A DNA stretch of 43,300 nt. Origin: an uncultured Flavobacterium sp. Lineage in GTDB: Bacteria; Bacteroidota; Bacteroidia; Flavobacteriales; Flavobacteriaceae. A program made the position numbers and the translations under genes. The first letter of the stretch is position 1. Every line of letters starts with the position of its first letter. This document shows, in pieces, positions 9,446-18,005 of this stretch. The notes beneath the pieces are model-generated. The model had not been told where the DNA came from, did no database searches, and worked only from the letters and a program-made list of their open reading frames with translations. The stretch spans positions 1-43,300 of the forward strand of contig NZ_CAMLIX010000013.1 of assembly GCF_946479975.1 (NCBI RefSeq), read 5' to 3'.

Positions 9446-9467
9446 TGTAATCGATTGCACAAAATTA
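9446..9467 (-). promoter_or_regulatory. kduI promoter -7 box with overlapping LacI-type operator
   Basis: TGTAATCGATTGCA (9446-9459) fits the LacI/GalR-family consensus TGNAANCGNTTNCA at every fixed position. On the minus strand it directly follows TAATTTTG (9460-9467), a match to the Bacteroidota -7 consensus TAnnTTTG. The transcription start should therefore fall inside the operator, which would make binding repressive. No good -33 TTTG is seen at the expected distance. Confidence 0.82.
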
Positions 9468-9530
9468 TATTTTTATATTTAAATAGCATAATTGAAACGA
9501 AAAAAATATTTCAATTCTGTTCATTTTTCT

Positions 9531-10847
9531 TTATAATTCAACTTTTTTCATTCGTGGAACAAGTAAATGCATGATAAGCCAAGCCGATAAATACGATGCA
9601 CCACAAATACAGAACATTATAAAATAACCCGTTTCTACTTTTCCTAATTTTGTATAGTAAACAAACATGTTTTTTTGAACTAACACGGTTAGTAAAATTC
9701 CCCCCAGCGCTCCAAACATTCCTCCTAATCCTGTAACCGATGCAGTTGCTTTTTTAGGAAACATATCTGAAACTGTTGTAAAGATATTTGCACTCCACGC
9801 CTGATGCGCTGAAACCGCCAAACCAATAACCAAAATCGCATACCACATATTTATGTTTCCTAAATATTGCGAAAACAAAACCGGCAATACTGCAAAAGCA
9901 TAAAGCAACATACTTGTCTTACGAGCTTTATAAGCTGGCCAATTGTTATTTATTAGTTTTAATGGAAGCCAACCTCCGCCGATACTTCCAACACTTCCAA
10001 TCATGTAAACCAAGGCACAAGGCCAAATAATTTCGGTTGCTGTCAGTTTGTATTCTTTCATTAAGAAATCGGGTAACCAGAACAAATAAAACCACCAAAC
10101 AGGATCTGTCAATAATTTTCCAATTGCAAAAGCCCACGTTTGACGGAATGATAATAATTTTATCCAGGAAACTTTTTCTTTAGATTCTGCTTCAACTTCG
10201 ACAACTTGGTCAGAAGTAATATATTCTAATTCTGCTTGTGATAATCGTTTTTGCTTTTGAGGAACTTCATAAAATAAGAACCATAAAGCAAGCCATACAA
10301 ACCCAACAATTCCCGTTAAAATAAAAGCCCATTGCCAACCATAATTTTCTGCAATAAAAGGAACAGTTAACGGAACTATAATTGCTCCAATATTACTTCC
10401 TGAATTGAAAATTCCTGTTGCTAAAGCTCTCTCTTTCTGCGGAAACCATTCTGCCGTGGCTTTTATCGCTGCTGGAAAATTTCCTGCTTCTGTAACTCCT
10501 AAAAACACACGGGCAATTAAAAAACCTCCTGTTCCAGTTGCCAAAGCGTGACCAATTGCTGCTAAACTCCATAATCCGGTTGCAATGGCGTAACCTAATT
10601 TTGTTCCTAATTTATCAATAATTCCACCAGCGACTAACATTCCTAATGCGTAGGCAATTTTAAAAGCCAATTCAATATTCGAGTAATCTATAACTTCCTG
10701 TTCGGGAGTCCAATGAAACGCTTGTACCAAAAAAGGCCTAAGGTAACTTATTACATTTCTATCCAGATAATTGACAGTTGTAGCAAAAAAGACTAAACTG
10801 CAAATAGTCCAACGGTATTTTCCTATTGCTTCATTAGCTTGGTTCAT
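9531..10847 (-). CDS. MFS hexuronate transporter, ExuT-like (second copy)
   Basis: This 438-residue major facilitator of the anion:cation symporter type should import hexuronates across the inner membrane with protons. The protein has about 12 hydrophobic segments, TM1 with NYLDRNVISYLRP, and the hallmark GVTEAGNFPAAIKATAEWFP followed by ERALATGIFNSGSNIG. It is related to the gene just upstream (10891-12360) but about 50 residues shorter, because it lacks that gene's extra segment after the third TM helix. It lies 43 bases after the first transporter and is probably co-transcribed with it. The exact substrate, galacturonate or unsaturated or glucuronate forms, cannot be told from sequence. 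Confidence 0.88.
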   Translation of the reverse strand: MNQANEAIGKYRWTICSLVFFATTVNYLDRNVISYLRPFLVQAFHWTPEQEVIDYSNIELAFKIAYALGMLVAGGIIDKLGTKLGYAIATGLWSLAAIGHALATGTGGFLIARVFLGVTEAGNFPAAIKATAEWFPQKERALATGIFNSGSNIGAIIVPLTVPFIAENYGWQWAFILTGIVGFVWLALWFLFYEVPQKQKRLSQAELEYITSDQVVEVEAESKEKVSWIKLLSFRQTWAFAIGKLLTDPVWWFYLFWLPDFLMKEYKLTATEIIWPCALVYMIGSVGSIGGGWLPLKLINNNWPAYKARKTSMLLYAFAVLPVLFSQYLGNINMWYAILVIGLAVSAHQAWSANIFTTVSDMFPKKATASVTGLGGMFGALGGILLTVLVQKNMFVYYTKLGKVETGYFIMFCICGASYLSAWLIMHLLVPRMKKVEL

Positions 10848-10890
10848 GTTTTGGTTTGTGGTTTAGGTTGGTTAGTTAGTTTTTAGATTT

Positions 10891-12360
10891 TTACAGATCT
10901 GTAATTGGGCTGTATTTTGGAACCAATGTTTTCATTACGATCCAGCCCGTTAAATAACAAACTGCGCAAATAGAAAATATGATAAAATATCCCGCTTCAA
11001 TTCCTTTAAATCCCATGAAAACCATATTGGTTTCTTTAGCGTGATCAAACAAAACTCCAGATCCTTTATTAATTAAAGTCGATCCGATTCCTCCTGCTAA
11101 ACCTCCGATTCCCGTAATAGTTGCAATTGCTTTTTTAGGAAACATATCTCCTACTGTTGTAAAGATATTTGCCGACCAAGATTGGTGCGCCGCTCCTGCA
11201 ATTCCGATGATAATTACTGGAACCCAGTAACTAATATATCCTAAAGGTTGTGCAACTAATGCTAATAAAGGAAAAAATGCGAAAATCAACATCGATCTCA
11301 TTCTTCCTTCATACGGATTCATTCCTTTTTTCTCTACGAAATAAGTTGGAAGCCAACCTCCAATAATAGATAATAATGTAATTAAATAAAGTACGAATAA
11401 TGGTAATGCAGCTTGCGTAGAATCCATTCCATAAACTGAACTTAAATAGGCTGGTGTCCAGAATAAAAAGAACCACCAAACACCGTCTGTCATGAATTTA
11501 CCAAATGCAAATGCCCAAGTTTGTTTGTATTTAAAACAATCTATTAAAGATACTTTTGTAGATGTTTCTGGTTTGTAACCTTCAATTTTACTATCTGCAA
11601 TATCATCTTGCTGAATATAAGCCAATTCATCTGCTGATACTTTTGTGTGTCTTTCTGGTTTATCGTACATAAACATCCAGAATCCCATCCATACAAAACC
11701 TAAAGCTCCGATGATAATAAATGACATTTCCCAACCAAAAGATTTTGCAATAAAAGGAATTGTAATTGGAGCTGCTAAAGCTCCAACTGTCGCTCCTGCG
11801 TTAAAAATACTTGTTGCAAAAGCTCTGTCTTTTTTAGGAAAATATTCTGCTGTAGTTTTAATCGCTGCAGGAAAGTTTCCTGCTTCTCCAACTGCTAGAA
11901 CGAAACGAGCAAAAATAAATAGCGACACACTTACGTTGATTACCATCGCTGTATCGCTTATGGTACTGATTATTTCTTTTGAACCATGAAATCCAACAAA
12001 CCAATTTCCTGTGATAATTCCTGAAGTTGCAATTCCGCAGAAAGCATGAAGACAAGCTCCGATTGACCAAATTCCGATTGCCCAAAGAAATCCTTTTTTA
12101 GTATCTAACCAATCTACAAATCTTCCTGCAAACAATAGTGAAACGGCATAAAAAATAGAAAACAAAGCTGTAATATTTCCGTAATCGTTATTTGTCCAAT
12201 GAAATTCTGGTGCAATAAAATCACTCCAGGTTAAAGAAAGCACTTGTCTGTCTAAGTAATTGATTGTAGTTGCAAAAAATAATAACGCGCAAATGCTCCA
12301 ACGGTATTTTCCATTAGTCTTGACGTTTTGATTTACTGCAGCTGTTTCGGTTTGATTCAT
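10891..12360 (-). CDS. MFS hexuronate transporter, ExuT-like (first copy)
   Basis: This 489-residue MFS permease of the ACS/ExuT type has about 12 TM segments. TM1 carries NYLDRQVLSL and the loop after TM4 carries AVGEAGNFPAAIKTTAEYFP with RAFATSIFNAGATVG. An extra stretch of roughly 45 residues (about 100-145) separates TM3 and TM4 compared with its neighbour. It leads a transporter transcription unit whose promoter and operator are 109-153 bases upstream. Two paralogous importers side by side suggest division of labour between substrates such as saturated and unsaturated uronates; that is inference. Confidence 0.88.
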   Translation of the reverse strand: MNQTETAAVNQNVKTNGKYRWSICALLFFATTINYLDRQVLSLTWSDFIAPEFHWTNNDYGNITALFSIFYAVSLLFAGRFVDWLDTKKGFLWAIGIWSIGACLHAFCGIATSGIITGNWFVGFHGSKEIISTISDTAMVINVSVSLFIFARFVLAVGEAGNFPAAIKTTAEYFPKKDRAFATSIFNAGATVGALAAPITIPFIAKSFGWEMSFIIIGALGFVWMGFWMFMYDKPERHTKVSADELAYIQQDDIADSKIEGYKPETSTKVSLIDCFKYKQTWAFAFGKFMTDGVWWFFLFWTPAYLSSVYGMDSTQAALPLFVLYLITLLSIIGGWLPTYFVEKKGMNPYEGRMRSMLIFAFFPLLALVAQPLGYISYWVPVIIIGIAGAAHQSWSANIFTTVGDMFPKKAIATITGIGGLAGGIGSTLINKGSGVLFDHAKETNMVFMGFKGIEAGYFIIFSICAVCYLTGWIVMKTLVPKYSPITDL

Positions 12361-12468
12361 AGTAAGTTGGTATTATAGTTTTGTAATTTTTGGTAATCTA
12401 AAATGACTACTTTTACTTCTTTCTAAGCCTATTAAAATCAACAAATTAACAGTTATCAAAAGAAATAA

Positions 12469-12513
12469 TGTAATCGATTGCACAAATATAGTTTATAATC
12501 TCTATAAACCAAA
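12469..12513 (-). promoter_or_regulatory. Transporter-operon promoter with LacI-type operator
   Basis: On the minus strand a TTTG (-33, 12510-12513) is followed after exactly 19 bases by TATATTTG (-7, 12483-12490). The operator TGTAATCGATTGCA (12469-12482) comes next. This is the same 14-mer as in front of kduI, with matching bases on both sides. Box spacing fits the Bacteroidota primary-sigma promoter. The layout implies repression by blocking the start site. The rest of the 407-base gap (12361-12767) is AT-rich, and no other element is evident in it. Confidence 0.85.
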
Positions 12514-12767
12514 TAAATTGTATAAAAAATTATTTTAGTGTTTTAAATAAACATAATACATAAAAAAAAGAATACAAATTTACACATTAAACAATATATT
12601 TGTTAAAAGCTAACAGGTAAAATTCATCCTTATTATGGGGTAAAATTGTACCAAAAACTCCTGTTTTTACATTTTATTTCTGCTATCTTTAATAACTTAA
12701 TATCAATTGCTGCATTTTTGCGACTTACTAATATAAATTACTGTAAAACAAATAATTAAATATCACA

Positions 12768-13706
12768 TTGAAAAATCAAAAGAACCAATTTTACAGAAGA
12801 ATAACATTGAGTTTTCTTCTTTTTTCGGGAATATTCAGCGTCAACGCTCAAAACCAAGTAGTTCCACTTTGGGATAAAATTCCTGACGAAATAAAAACTG
12901 CAGATTATAAAGAAAAACCAGATTTGAAAGATGGAAAACTGCAAAGTACCAGTCAGGTTTCTGTGCCTACTTTGAGCATTTTTATTCCAAAAGGTAAAAA
13001 ATCAAATCAAACTGCTGTAGTTATTTGTCCAGGAGGCGGTTATACTCATTTGGCTTTTGATAAGGAAGGAACAAAAGTTGCCGAATGGTTTAATAGTATT
13101 GGAATTGCCGCTTTTGTTTTAAAGTACCGCATGCCAACCGATTTAACTATGAAAGATAAAAGTGTTGGTCCGCTGCAGGATGCACAGGAAGCGATTCGTT
13201 ATGTGAGACAAAATGCGTCAAAATGGAATATTGATCCGAAGAAAATTGGAATTTTAGGGTTTTCAGCGGGAGGACATTTAGCTGCGACGGCATCCACTCA
13301 TTATGATGATAAAGTTTATGAATCGGTCTATAAAGTAAGTGCAAGACCTGATTTTTCACTTTTAATGTATCCCGTAATTTCAATGGAAAATGACATCACA
13401 CATAAAGGTTCGCAGACTAGTTTATTGGGAAATAATCCTTCGCAAGATTTGATTAATTCATTTTCAAATGAAAAGAAAGTTACAGCACAAACGCCTCCAG
13501 CATTTTTAATTCATGCAACAGACGATACCGTTGTAATTCCTGAAAACAGCATAAATTATTATTTGGCTTTGAAAAAAAACGGAGTTACAGCCGAGTTACA
13601 TTTATATGAAAAAGGTGGTCACGGATTTGGTTTGGGTGTAAATGACACCAGTAAATTCTGGACCAGAGATTGTATAGAATGGCTTAAAGCAAATGGATAT
13701 AATTAA
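12768..13706 (+). CDS. Secreted alpha/beta hydrolase, probable carbohydrate esterase (BD-FAE-like)
   Basis: The 312-residue protein has a signal peptide (about residues 1-27, ending SVNAQ) followed by an alpha/beta-hydrolase domain. Visible elements are the oxyanion PGGGYTH (residues 88-94), the nucleophile elbow GFSAGGH with Ser166, the acid in HATDDTVV (D252 or D253) and His285 in GGHGFG. These are typical of the Bacteroidota acetyl/feruloyl esterases that deacylate plant polysaccharides. Next to a galacturonate operon, a pectin acetylesterase role is plausible but unproven. The start is TTG: the frame opens after a stop at 12753 and no ATG precedes the signal peptide. It is divergent from the exuT-like genes and closed by a strong terminator. 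Confidence 0.85.
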   Translation: MKNQKNQFYRRITLSFLLFSGIFSVNAQNQVVPLWDKIPDEIKTADYKEKPDLKDGKLQSTSQVSVPTLSIFIPKGKKSNQTAVVICPGGGYTHLAFDKEGTKVAEWFNSIGIAAFVLKYRMPTDLTMKDKSVGPLQDAQEAIRYVRQNASKWNIDPKKIGILGFSAGGHLAATASTHYDDKVYESVYKVSARPDFSLLMYPVISMENDITHKGSQTSLLGNNPSQDLINSFSNEKKVTAQTPPAFLIHATDDTVVIPENSINYYLALKKNGVTAELHLYEKGGHGFGLGVNDTSKFWTRDCIEWLKANGYN

Positions 13707-13712
13707 AAAAAG

Positions 13713-13743
13713 AAAGGCAAAACTTTTTCAAGTTTTGCCTTTT
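13713..13743. terminator. Bidirectional rho-independent terminator
   Basis: AAAGGCAAAACTT (13713-13725) pairs perfectly with AAGTTTTGCCTTT (13730-13742) around a TTTC loop. T-rich sequence flanks it on the plus strand, and A-runs before the stem give T-runs on the minus strand. It separates the esterase gene from the convergent PepSY gene. Confidence 0.85.
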
Positions 13744-13787
13744 GATCAAAAAAAAACAAAAAGGAATTAAAAAAACATTTTAATATC

Positions 13788-15200
13788 TTAGGCAGTAACT
13801 TCTTGTTCTGCGTTCGTTTTCAATTTTGAAACTGGAACTGCTTTACTTGCAACTTTTGGTTTTGCCGCGGGCGCTTTCTTTTTGCCAAATTTTTGTTTTC
13901 CCCACCAAATAATAAAACCTGTAATAGGTAAACTGGCAGAAATTAAACTTGCTAAAAAAGCAATAATTTTTCCTGTTAGTCCCAAAACACTTCCTACGTG
14001 AATGTCATAATTCATACGACGGATTTTGTCTGGAATATTTGCTTCAATATATTTTCCTGAAAACGGAGTTTTAATCGAGATTTCTTTCAAACTCTGCTGA
14101 TCAAAAGTGTATCGGTCCATATTATAATAGGTATACCTTTGTTTGTATACAAAAGCACCAATTGGATCTGCAGGTTTTGACGGAATACTAATTAAAATTC
14201 CAGATGCCTGAGGATTTTCTTTTCTTAAATTCAATAAAACTTTATCTGCTGTTGTAATATTGAATGCTTTAACATTGGTTGTATCTGACTTTGGAGATTC
14301 GCGGTTTTCAGTCAGTGGCGTTCCTCCAGATGTTACCCAATACAATGATTTACTCCACCATCCAAAACTCCACACCAAACCTGTTACAGCAATAAAAAAC
14401 AGGAATATACAACTGTAAAAACCAAGTACATTATGTAAATCATAATTGACACGTTTAAAACTGGCATCCCATTTAATTTTAAAACTTTTATTGATAATAG
14501 ATTTTATCCATTTTGTGGGCCACCATAAAACGATACCAGAAATTAGCAGTACAAGAAAAATCAAAACGGCAATCCCAACAATTGGTCTTCCAATATCATA
14601 CGGAAGCCATAACGCGCGGTGTCCATTTAAAATCCATCTAAAAAAATCTGGCGATTCGCCTCTAGAAAAAGTTTTTACATTTAATATTTCACCCGAATAC
14701 GGATTCATATAAACGCTTATAAAAGTTCCAGATCTTCTTCCGTCTTTGCGTTTTTCTCCCTTTCCTTTTCCTTTGCCTTTTTCGCCATTAATTTTAGAAA
14801 ACTCTTTTTTTCCTTCTTTCTTATGTTCTCCTTTTTTATTCGCACCTTTCTCACCATCTTCCTTTTTCTCCACAAAATAACCAACAATGGCCGCTTCGTC
14901 TTTTGCACCAAAAGTGACGCTTGTCGCTTTTTTATCTTTCATTTTATTGTCTGCAATCGAAACCAATTGAGACGGTAATAAAAATGCTTTTTCCTGTGGT
15001 TTTACAAAACGCCAGTCTTCAATAAAATCTCTAATTTCATTTTCGAAAACATAAATACAGCCCGTAAGACTTACAATTACAACGATAATTCCAGAGGCCA
15101 AACCGAGCCACAAATGCAGCCAAGCCATAACGCGCTTAAAAAGCGATTTTTTACTTTTTTTCTTAGTAATCTTAGGTTTTGGTTTTGAAAAAGAAAACAT
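13788..15200 (-). CDS. PepSY-associated TM protein (iron-uptake-linked membrane protein)
   Basis: The 470-residue inner-membrane protein is of the PepSY_TM type often encoded with siderophore receptors and proposed to act in reductive iron release. TM1 is at about residues 25-50 (WLHLWLGLASGIIVVIVSL). Further TM segments lie around 205-225, 255-275 and near 410-430, with the PepSY-like HNVLGFYSCIF and DIHVGSVLGLTGK motifs. An unusual Lys/Gly/Glu-rich insert occupies about residues 111-156. The C-terminus is a low-complexity Ala/Lys/Pro tail. It belongs to a broken iron locus with DUF4374 and a TonB-receptor remnant. A terminator separates it from the upstream DUF4374 gene, and the ancestral operon promoter seems to have been lost. 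Confidence 0.85.
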   Translation of the reverse strand: MFSFSKPKPKITKKKSKKSLFKRVMAWLHLWLGLASGIIVVIVSLTGCIYVFENEIRDFIEDWRFVKPQEKAFLLPSQLVSIADNKMKDKKATSVTFGAKDEAAIVGYFVEKKEDGEKGANKKGEHKKEGKKEFSKINGEKGKGKGKGEKRKDGRRSGTFISVYMNPYSGEILNVKTFSRGESPDFFRWILNGHRALWLPYDIGRPIVGIAVLIFLVLLISGIVLWWPTKWIKSIINKSFKIKWDASFKRVNYDLHNVLGFYSCIFLFFIAVTGLVWSFGWWSKSLYWVTSGGTPLTENRESPKSDTTNVKAFNITTADKVLLNLRKENPQASGILISIPSKPADPIGAFVYKQRYTYYNMDRYTFDQQSLKEISIKTPFSGKYIEANIPDKIRRMNYDIHVGSVLGLTGKIIAFLASLISASLPITGFIIWWGKQKFGKKKAPAAKPKVASKAVPVSKLKTNAEQEVTA

Positions 15201-15231
15201 AATTTGGATAGATGAATAGGATAAATAAAAA

Positions 15232-15264
15232 ACCGCAAGTCCTCTTAAAGCAAGGACTTACGGT
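15232..15264 (-). terminator. Terminator/attenuator between the DUF4374 and PepSY genes
   Basis: ACCGCAAGTCCT (15232-15243) pairs with AGGACTTACGGT (15253-15264) except for one internal mismatch. On the minus strand it is followed by TTTTTTATTTAT. It should end most transcripts after the DUF4374 gene and leave the PepSY gene dependent on readthrough or its own promoter. Confidence 0.78.
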
Positions 15265-15272
15265 AAAAAAAA

Positions 15273-16511
15273 TTAGTATTTTAATTTCTGAATAGCAGTA
15301 ATTTGACCACCTTCAACTTTTAAACCTTGTGTAGCCACTGCAGAGGTTCCATTGATCGTATAGATCCAGTTTCCATCAGGAGTATTTACACCAAGAACAG
15401 CTGAATTTCCATCTTCTGTTGCAATATTATAACGAGTAGTAGCATTTGTTACTACAGCCGGCATGCCAGTAACCCACTTAAAGGTTTGGTTATAAACATC
15501 AGCGACAGCTAACTTAACAGCTCCTGCATTAGTTCCTGGAGTTCCGTACATTAATAATAAGAACTTACCATTTGAGATATAACTTGTTGAAGAAATTTTG
15601 TATCCTCCTGATTTTTCCTGAACATTAAAGAAGTAAGATTTGTCAAATTCTGTTGTTCCTTTATTAATTTTAACAACAGCCGAAGGTTTTGTAGAAGTTA
15701 CTATGTTATTAGCAGTTCCAATAGCTCCAGAAAATCCATAAGCGTCTCCTTTTTCGTCTTGAAACAATCCATTAGTAAAGTAAGCTCCTAAATAACTTGT
15801 ACGGTTATCTTTGATTATTTTTTCTAATTTTAGATCTGGATAACTATAGACAGCTACCCAAGTACTATCTGCATGTCTTGTTCCAAAAGTATCTGGAGCA
15901 ATACCATTAATTTTCATATACGGCATAAATACTTTATCTCCCACCTGAGTTGCCCAAGTAAAATGAGCTCTTTCTGCTAAATCTGGATTTTTATTTCCAA
16001 TTAAAAGTCTTGTATCCTGTGACACTGTTCCTGTAAGTACAGACTGTTCTGCATCAACTTTATACATATAAGAAATTGATGCACCGCTTCTAGGTACTTT
16101 TACCATTAAAATATCTTTATTAACTGGTGCAAAAACTTGTACTGTCTCTGCTTGGAAATTTGAAGTTTTAGTTAAATTTCCATTCGCAGTTAATCCATAA
16201 GTAGTAACAGCTCCCGGATTTCCTTGACCGTATAGAAAACTAAAAAATTTGTTTTGCGTTGACAAATAATAACGGTAAGTACCGTCTTGTTCTAATCCGT
16301 TTCCTGCTGTGGTTATCGATCCCTTTGTAACGTCGTCCGTAGTTAATAAATAATCTGCTACTCCTGTTGCTCCTGTAGAAACGGTAACTATATATTTTGA
16401 TTTTCCTGTTTCTCCACTAGTTCCTTCATTTTTATCATCACTACTCTCACATGAAGTAAAAGTGAAAGCAAGTGCTGCTAATACTAAAGGTAATCTGCTA
16501 ATTGTTTTCAT
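15273..16511 (-). CDS. DUF4374-family lipoprotein
   Basis: The 412-residue protein has a lipoprotein signal (residues 1-20, lipobox FTSC), so it is a predicted outer-membrane or periplasmic lipoprotein. The mature part is Thr/Gly/Tyr-rich with repeated strand-like segments, consistent with a beta-propeller-like fold. I recognise it as DUF4374, a family found beside TonB-dependent siderophore receptors and PepSY proteins in Bacteroidota; its biochemical role is not established. It begins 23 bases after the stop of the TonB-receptor remnant, so it was once the second gene of that operon. With the receptor 5' end gone it may no longer be expressed. Confidence 0.82.
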   Translation of the reverse strand: MKTISRLPLVLAALAFTFTSCESSDDKNEGTSGETGKSKYIVTVSTGATGVADYLLTTDDVTKGSITTAGNGLEQDGTYRYYLSTQNKFFSFLYGQGNPGAVTTYGLTANGNLTKTSNFQAETVQVFAPVNKDILMVKVPRSGASISYMYKVDAEQSVLTGTVSQDTRLLIGNKNPDLAERAHFTWATQVGDKVFMPYMKINGIAPDTFGTRHADSTWVAVYSYPDLKLEKIIKDNRTSYLGAYFTNGLFQDEKGDAYGFSGAIGTANNIVTSTKPSAVVKINKGTTEFDKSYFFNVQEKSGGYKISSTSYISNGKFLLLMYGTPGTNAGAVKLAVADVYNQTFKWVTGMPAVVTNATTRYNIATEDGNSAVLGVNTPDGNWIYTINGTSAVATQGLKVEGGQITAIQKLKY

Positions 16512-16534
16512 AAGTATTTAAATTTATATTAGAA

Positions 16535-16735
16535 TTATTTATTTGATTTATTAAAAAAGTATCTGAATTTTAGATAAAAAGCACGACTAGGTTTTTGAAG
16601 TGAAAAATTATCGACAAGTTCATTATCCAATAAGTTTTGACACTCTAAAGCGATATTGTATTTTCCATTAGCCATGGTGTAGACCAAGTTTAAATCATGT
16701 TTAAACTGTACAGGAATATCGTGTTTACCAAAGAG
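16535..16735 (-). pseudogene. TonB-dependent receptor, C-terminal remnant
   Basis: Only about the last 65 residues of an outer-membrane TonB-dependent receptor remain. They include NIALECQNLLDNELVDNF and the terminal aromatic-ending beta strand AFYLKFRYFF, the usual end of the barrel. The open frame continues a little upstream to an ATG at 16774. Homology-like sequence stops near 16735, where the opposite strand becomes a recognisable AraC protein. The missing part would be more than 600 residues. The 3' end and its spacing to the DUF4374 gene are intact, so the damage is an internal deletion and not degradation. Confidence 0.75.
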
Positions 16736-17359
16736 TTCTATTACAATATCATAAATGAAGACTGGCAACTGCACGAAAAATTTTCAAAAAACATTTCTCT
16801 TAAAAAATCAAGTTATCTGTCTTCCAAATATCTTCCGTTTACTCCGGCAATTCAATGGATAACTCACGAAATTAAAAGCTGTACTCGTGAAGGTGTGTTG
16901 AAAAGAATTTATATTGAAAGTAAAATAAAAGAGCTTCTCATTCATCAATTAGAAGCCATTCAAACCAAACCCTCCTTAAAAGAAAATATTGACGAAGATG
17001 AGTATAGTAAGCTATTGGAAGCAAAAAATATATTAGAAAACGATTATAAAAACACCCCCACTCTGCCTGAACTTTCTAGAAAAATTTCATTAAATGAATT
17101 CAAACTAAAAAAAGGTTTTAAAGCTTGTTTTGGCACAACGGTTAAAAGCTACATCATTAAGTTGAGAATGGAACATGCTAAAGAAATGTTTCAAAACAAA
17201 TCTGCGACCGTTAGTGAAGTGGCTTACAAGTGTGGCTACAAAGACGTATCTCATTTCTCGGCTGCCTTTAAAAACTACTACGGATTTTCTCCACAAAAAT
17301 TTAAAATCAATACCGATATTATTCAATTATGGCTCGTTGGACTTTCATTAATCTGCTAA
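16715..17359 (+). pseudogene. AraC-family regulator, 5' truncated (PchR-like)
   Basis: The recognisable part starts near FTKEFYYNIINEDWQLHEKF and runs through a helical middle to a full AraC double HTH: PTLPELSRKISLNEFKLKKG is the first half and VSEVAYKCGYKDVSHFSAAF plus YYGFSPQKF the second. Regulators of this kind normally have about 330 residues; the N-terminal sensor half is missing. The ATG at 16697 lies inside the antisense TonB-receptor remnant, so it is not a natural start. The gene was evidently divergent from the receptor operon and probably activated it. The final residues after QKFK look unusual, so the 3' end may also be altered. Confidence 0.72.
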
Positions 17360-17363
17360 AAAA

Positions 17364-17405
17364 AGGGTTTTAAAATTAGGTCCGTCGACTTAATCTTAAA
17401 ACCCT
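17364..17405 (-). terminator. Hairpin downstream of the AraC remnant
   Basis: AGGGTTTTAA (17364-17373) pairs with TTAAAACCCT (17396-17405), with further pairing inside. The T-run follows on the minus strand; on the plus strand the stem is followed by A residues. No minus-strand gene is seen to its right, so its function as a terminator is uncertain. Confidence 0.45.
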
Positions 17406-17743
17406 AAAAAAATTAGACATTAATTGTACATAGCAAACTCATATACAAATACCCACGATCAAATGAATATGTCAATTTCATGCAAAAACGTTTCTCCAAA
17501 AACTGTTTTCTGTAAAAATTCAAGCGACATCTAAAAAGGTAAAGAATGCCCCCGCATCTAAATTTTTACATTTCAAAAATAGAATTCAGAAAATAAATTC
17601 CCTTACGGTTTTCCTCAAAACGGATAAAAAATACATAAATTTAACATTTACATTACTGTATATTAATTATTTAGCTTTAAAACTTTAACATAGTTTTTCA
17701 AAAATTCATTTCAATTTTAACATAAAAAGTGTAAAAAACACAC

Positions 17744-17922
17744 TTAAAAAAGCTTTCTCTTATTCTAGATTAAGTCTTCTTTCGTCTTATCAATCTAAAT
17801 TTGTAATTTCTGTAAAAATTAAAAAGGAAGAGTTAACTTAACATCTTATAAACTGAGAAAGTTAAAAAATCTTTCTTATTCTAGATTAAGTTGAAACAAA
17901 ATTGAAACAACTAAATTTGTAA
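17744..17922 (+). repeat. Duplicated promoter-like module upstream of the 18006 gene
   Basis: TTATTCTAGATTAAGT occurs at 17760-17775 and 17876-17891, each preceded by TTAAAAAA-x-CTTTC. In both copies CTAAATTTGTAA follows at the same distance (17795-17806 and 17911-17922). TAAATTTG in each matches the -7 consensus TAnnTTTG. The equal 35-base offset suggests two tandem promoters with a shared upstream activator or alternative -33 element. The rest of the 17406-18005 gap is AT-rich and holds no gene that I can see. Confidence 0.6.
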
Positions 17923-18005
17923 AGTAAAATCAAGTTCTGACAAACAAAGTTTTAAAAGTAAAAACGTAGAAACTCAGTCATTCAGAAACTTAGAAACCAT
18001 AAAAA

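Noticed and set aside
16697..16774. The upstream ATG (16774, minus strand) as the true start of a small 79-residue gene
   Set aside because: The sequence is only the barrel end of a TonB-dependent receptor, with no signal peptide, so it is a remnant.
16697..17359. An intact AraC regulator starting at the ATG at 16697
   Set aside because: The first residues lie antisense to a recognisable TonB-receptor tail and the N-terminal sensor half is missing, so the ATG is accidental.
17364..17405. Terminator for the plus-strand AraC remnant
   Set aside because: The T-run is on the other strand, so it does not clearly serve this gene.
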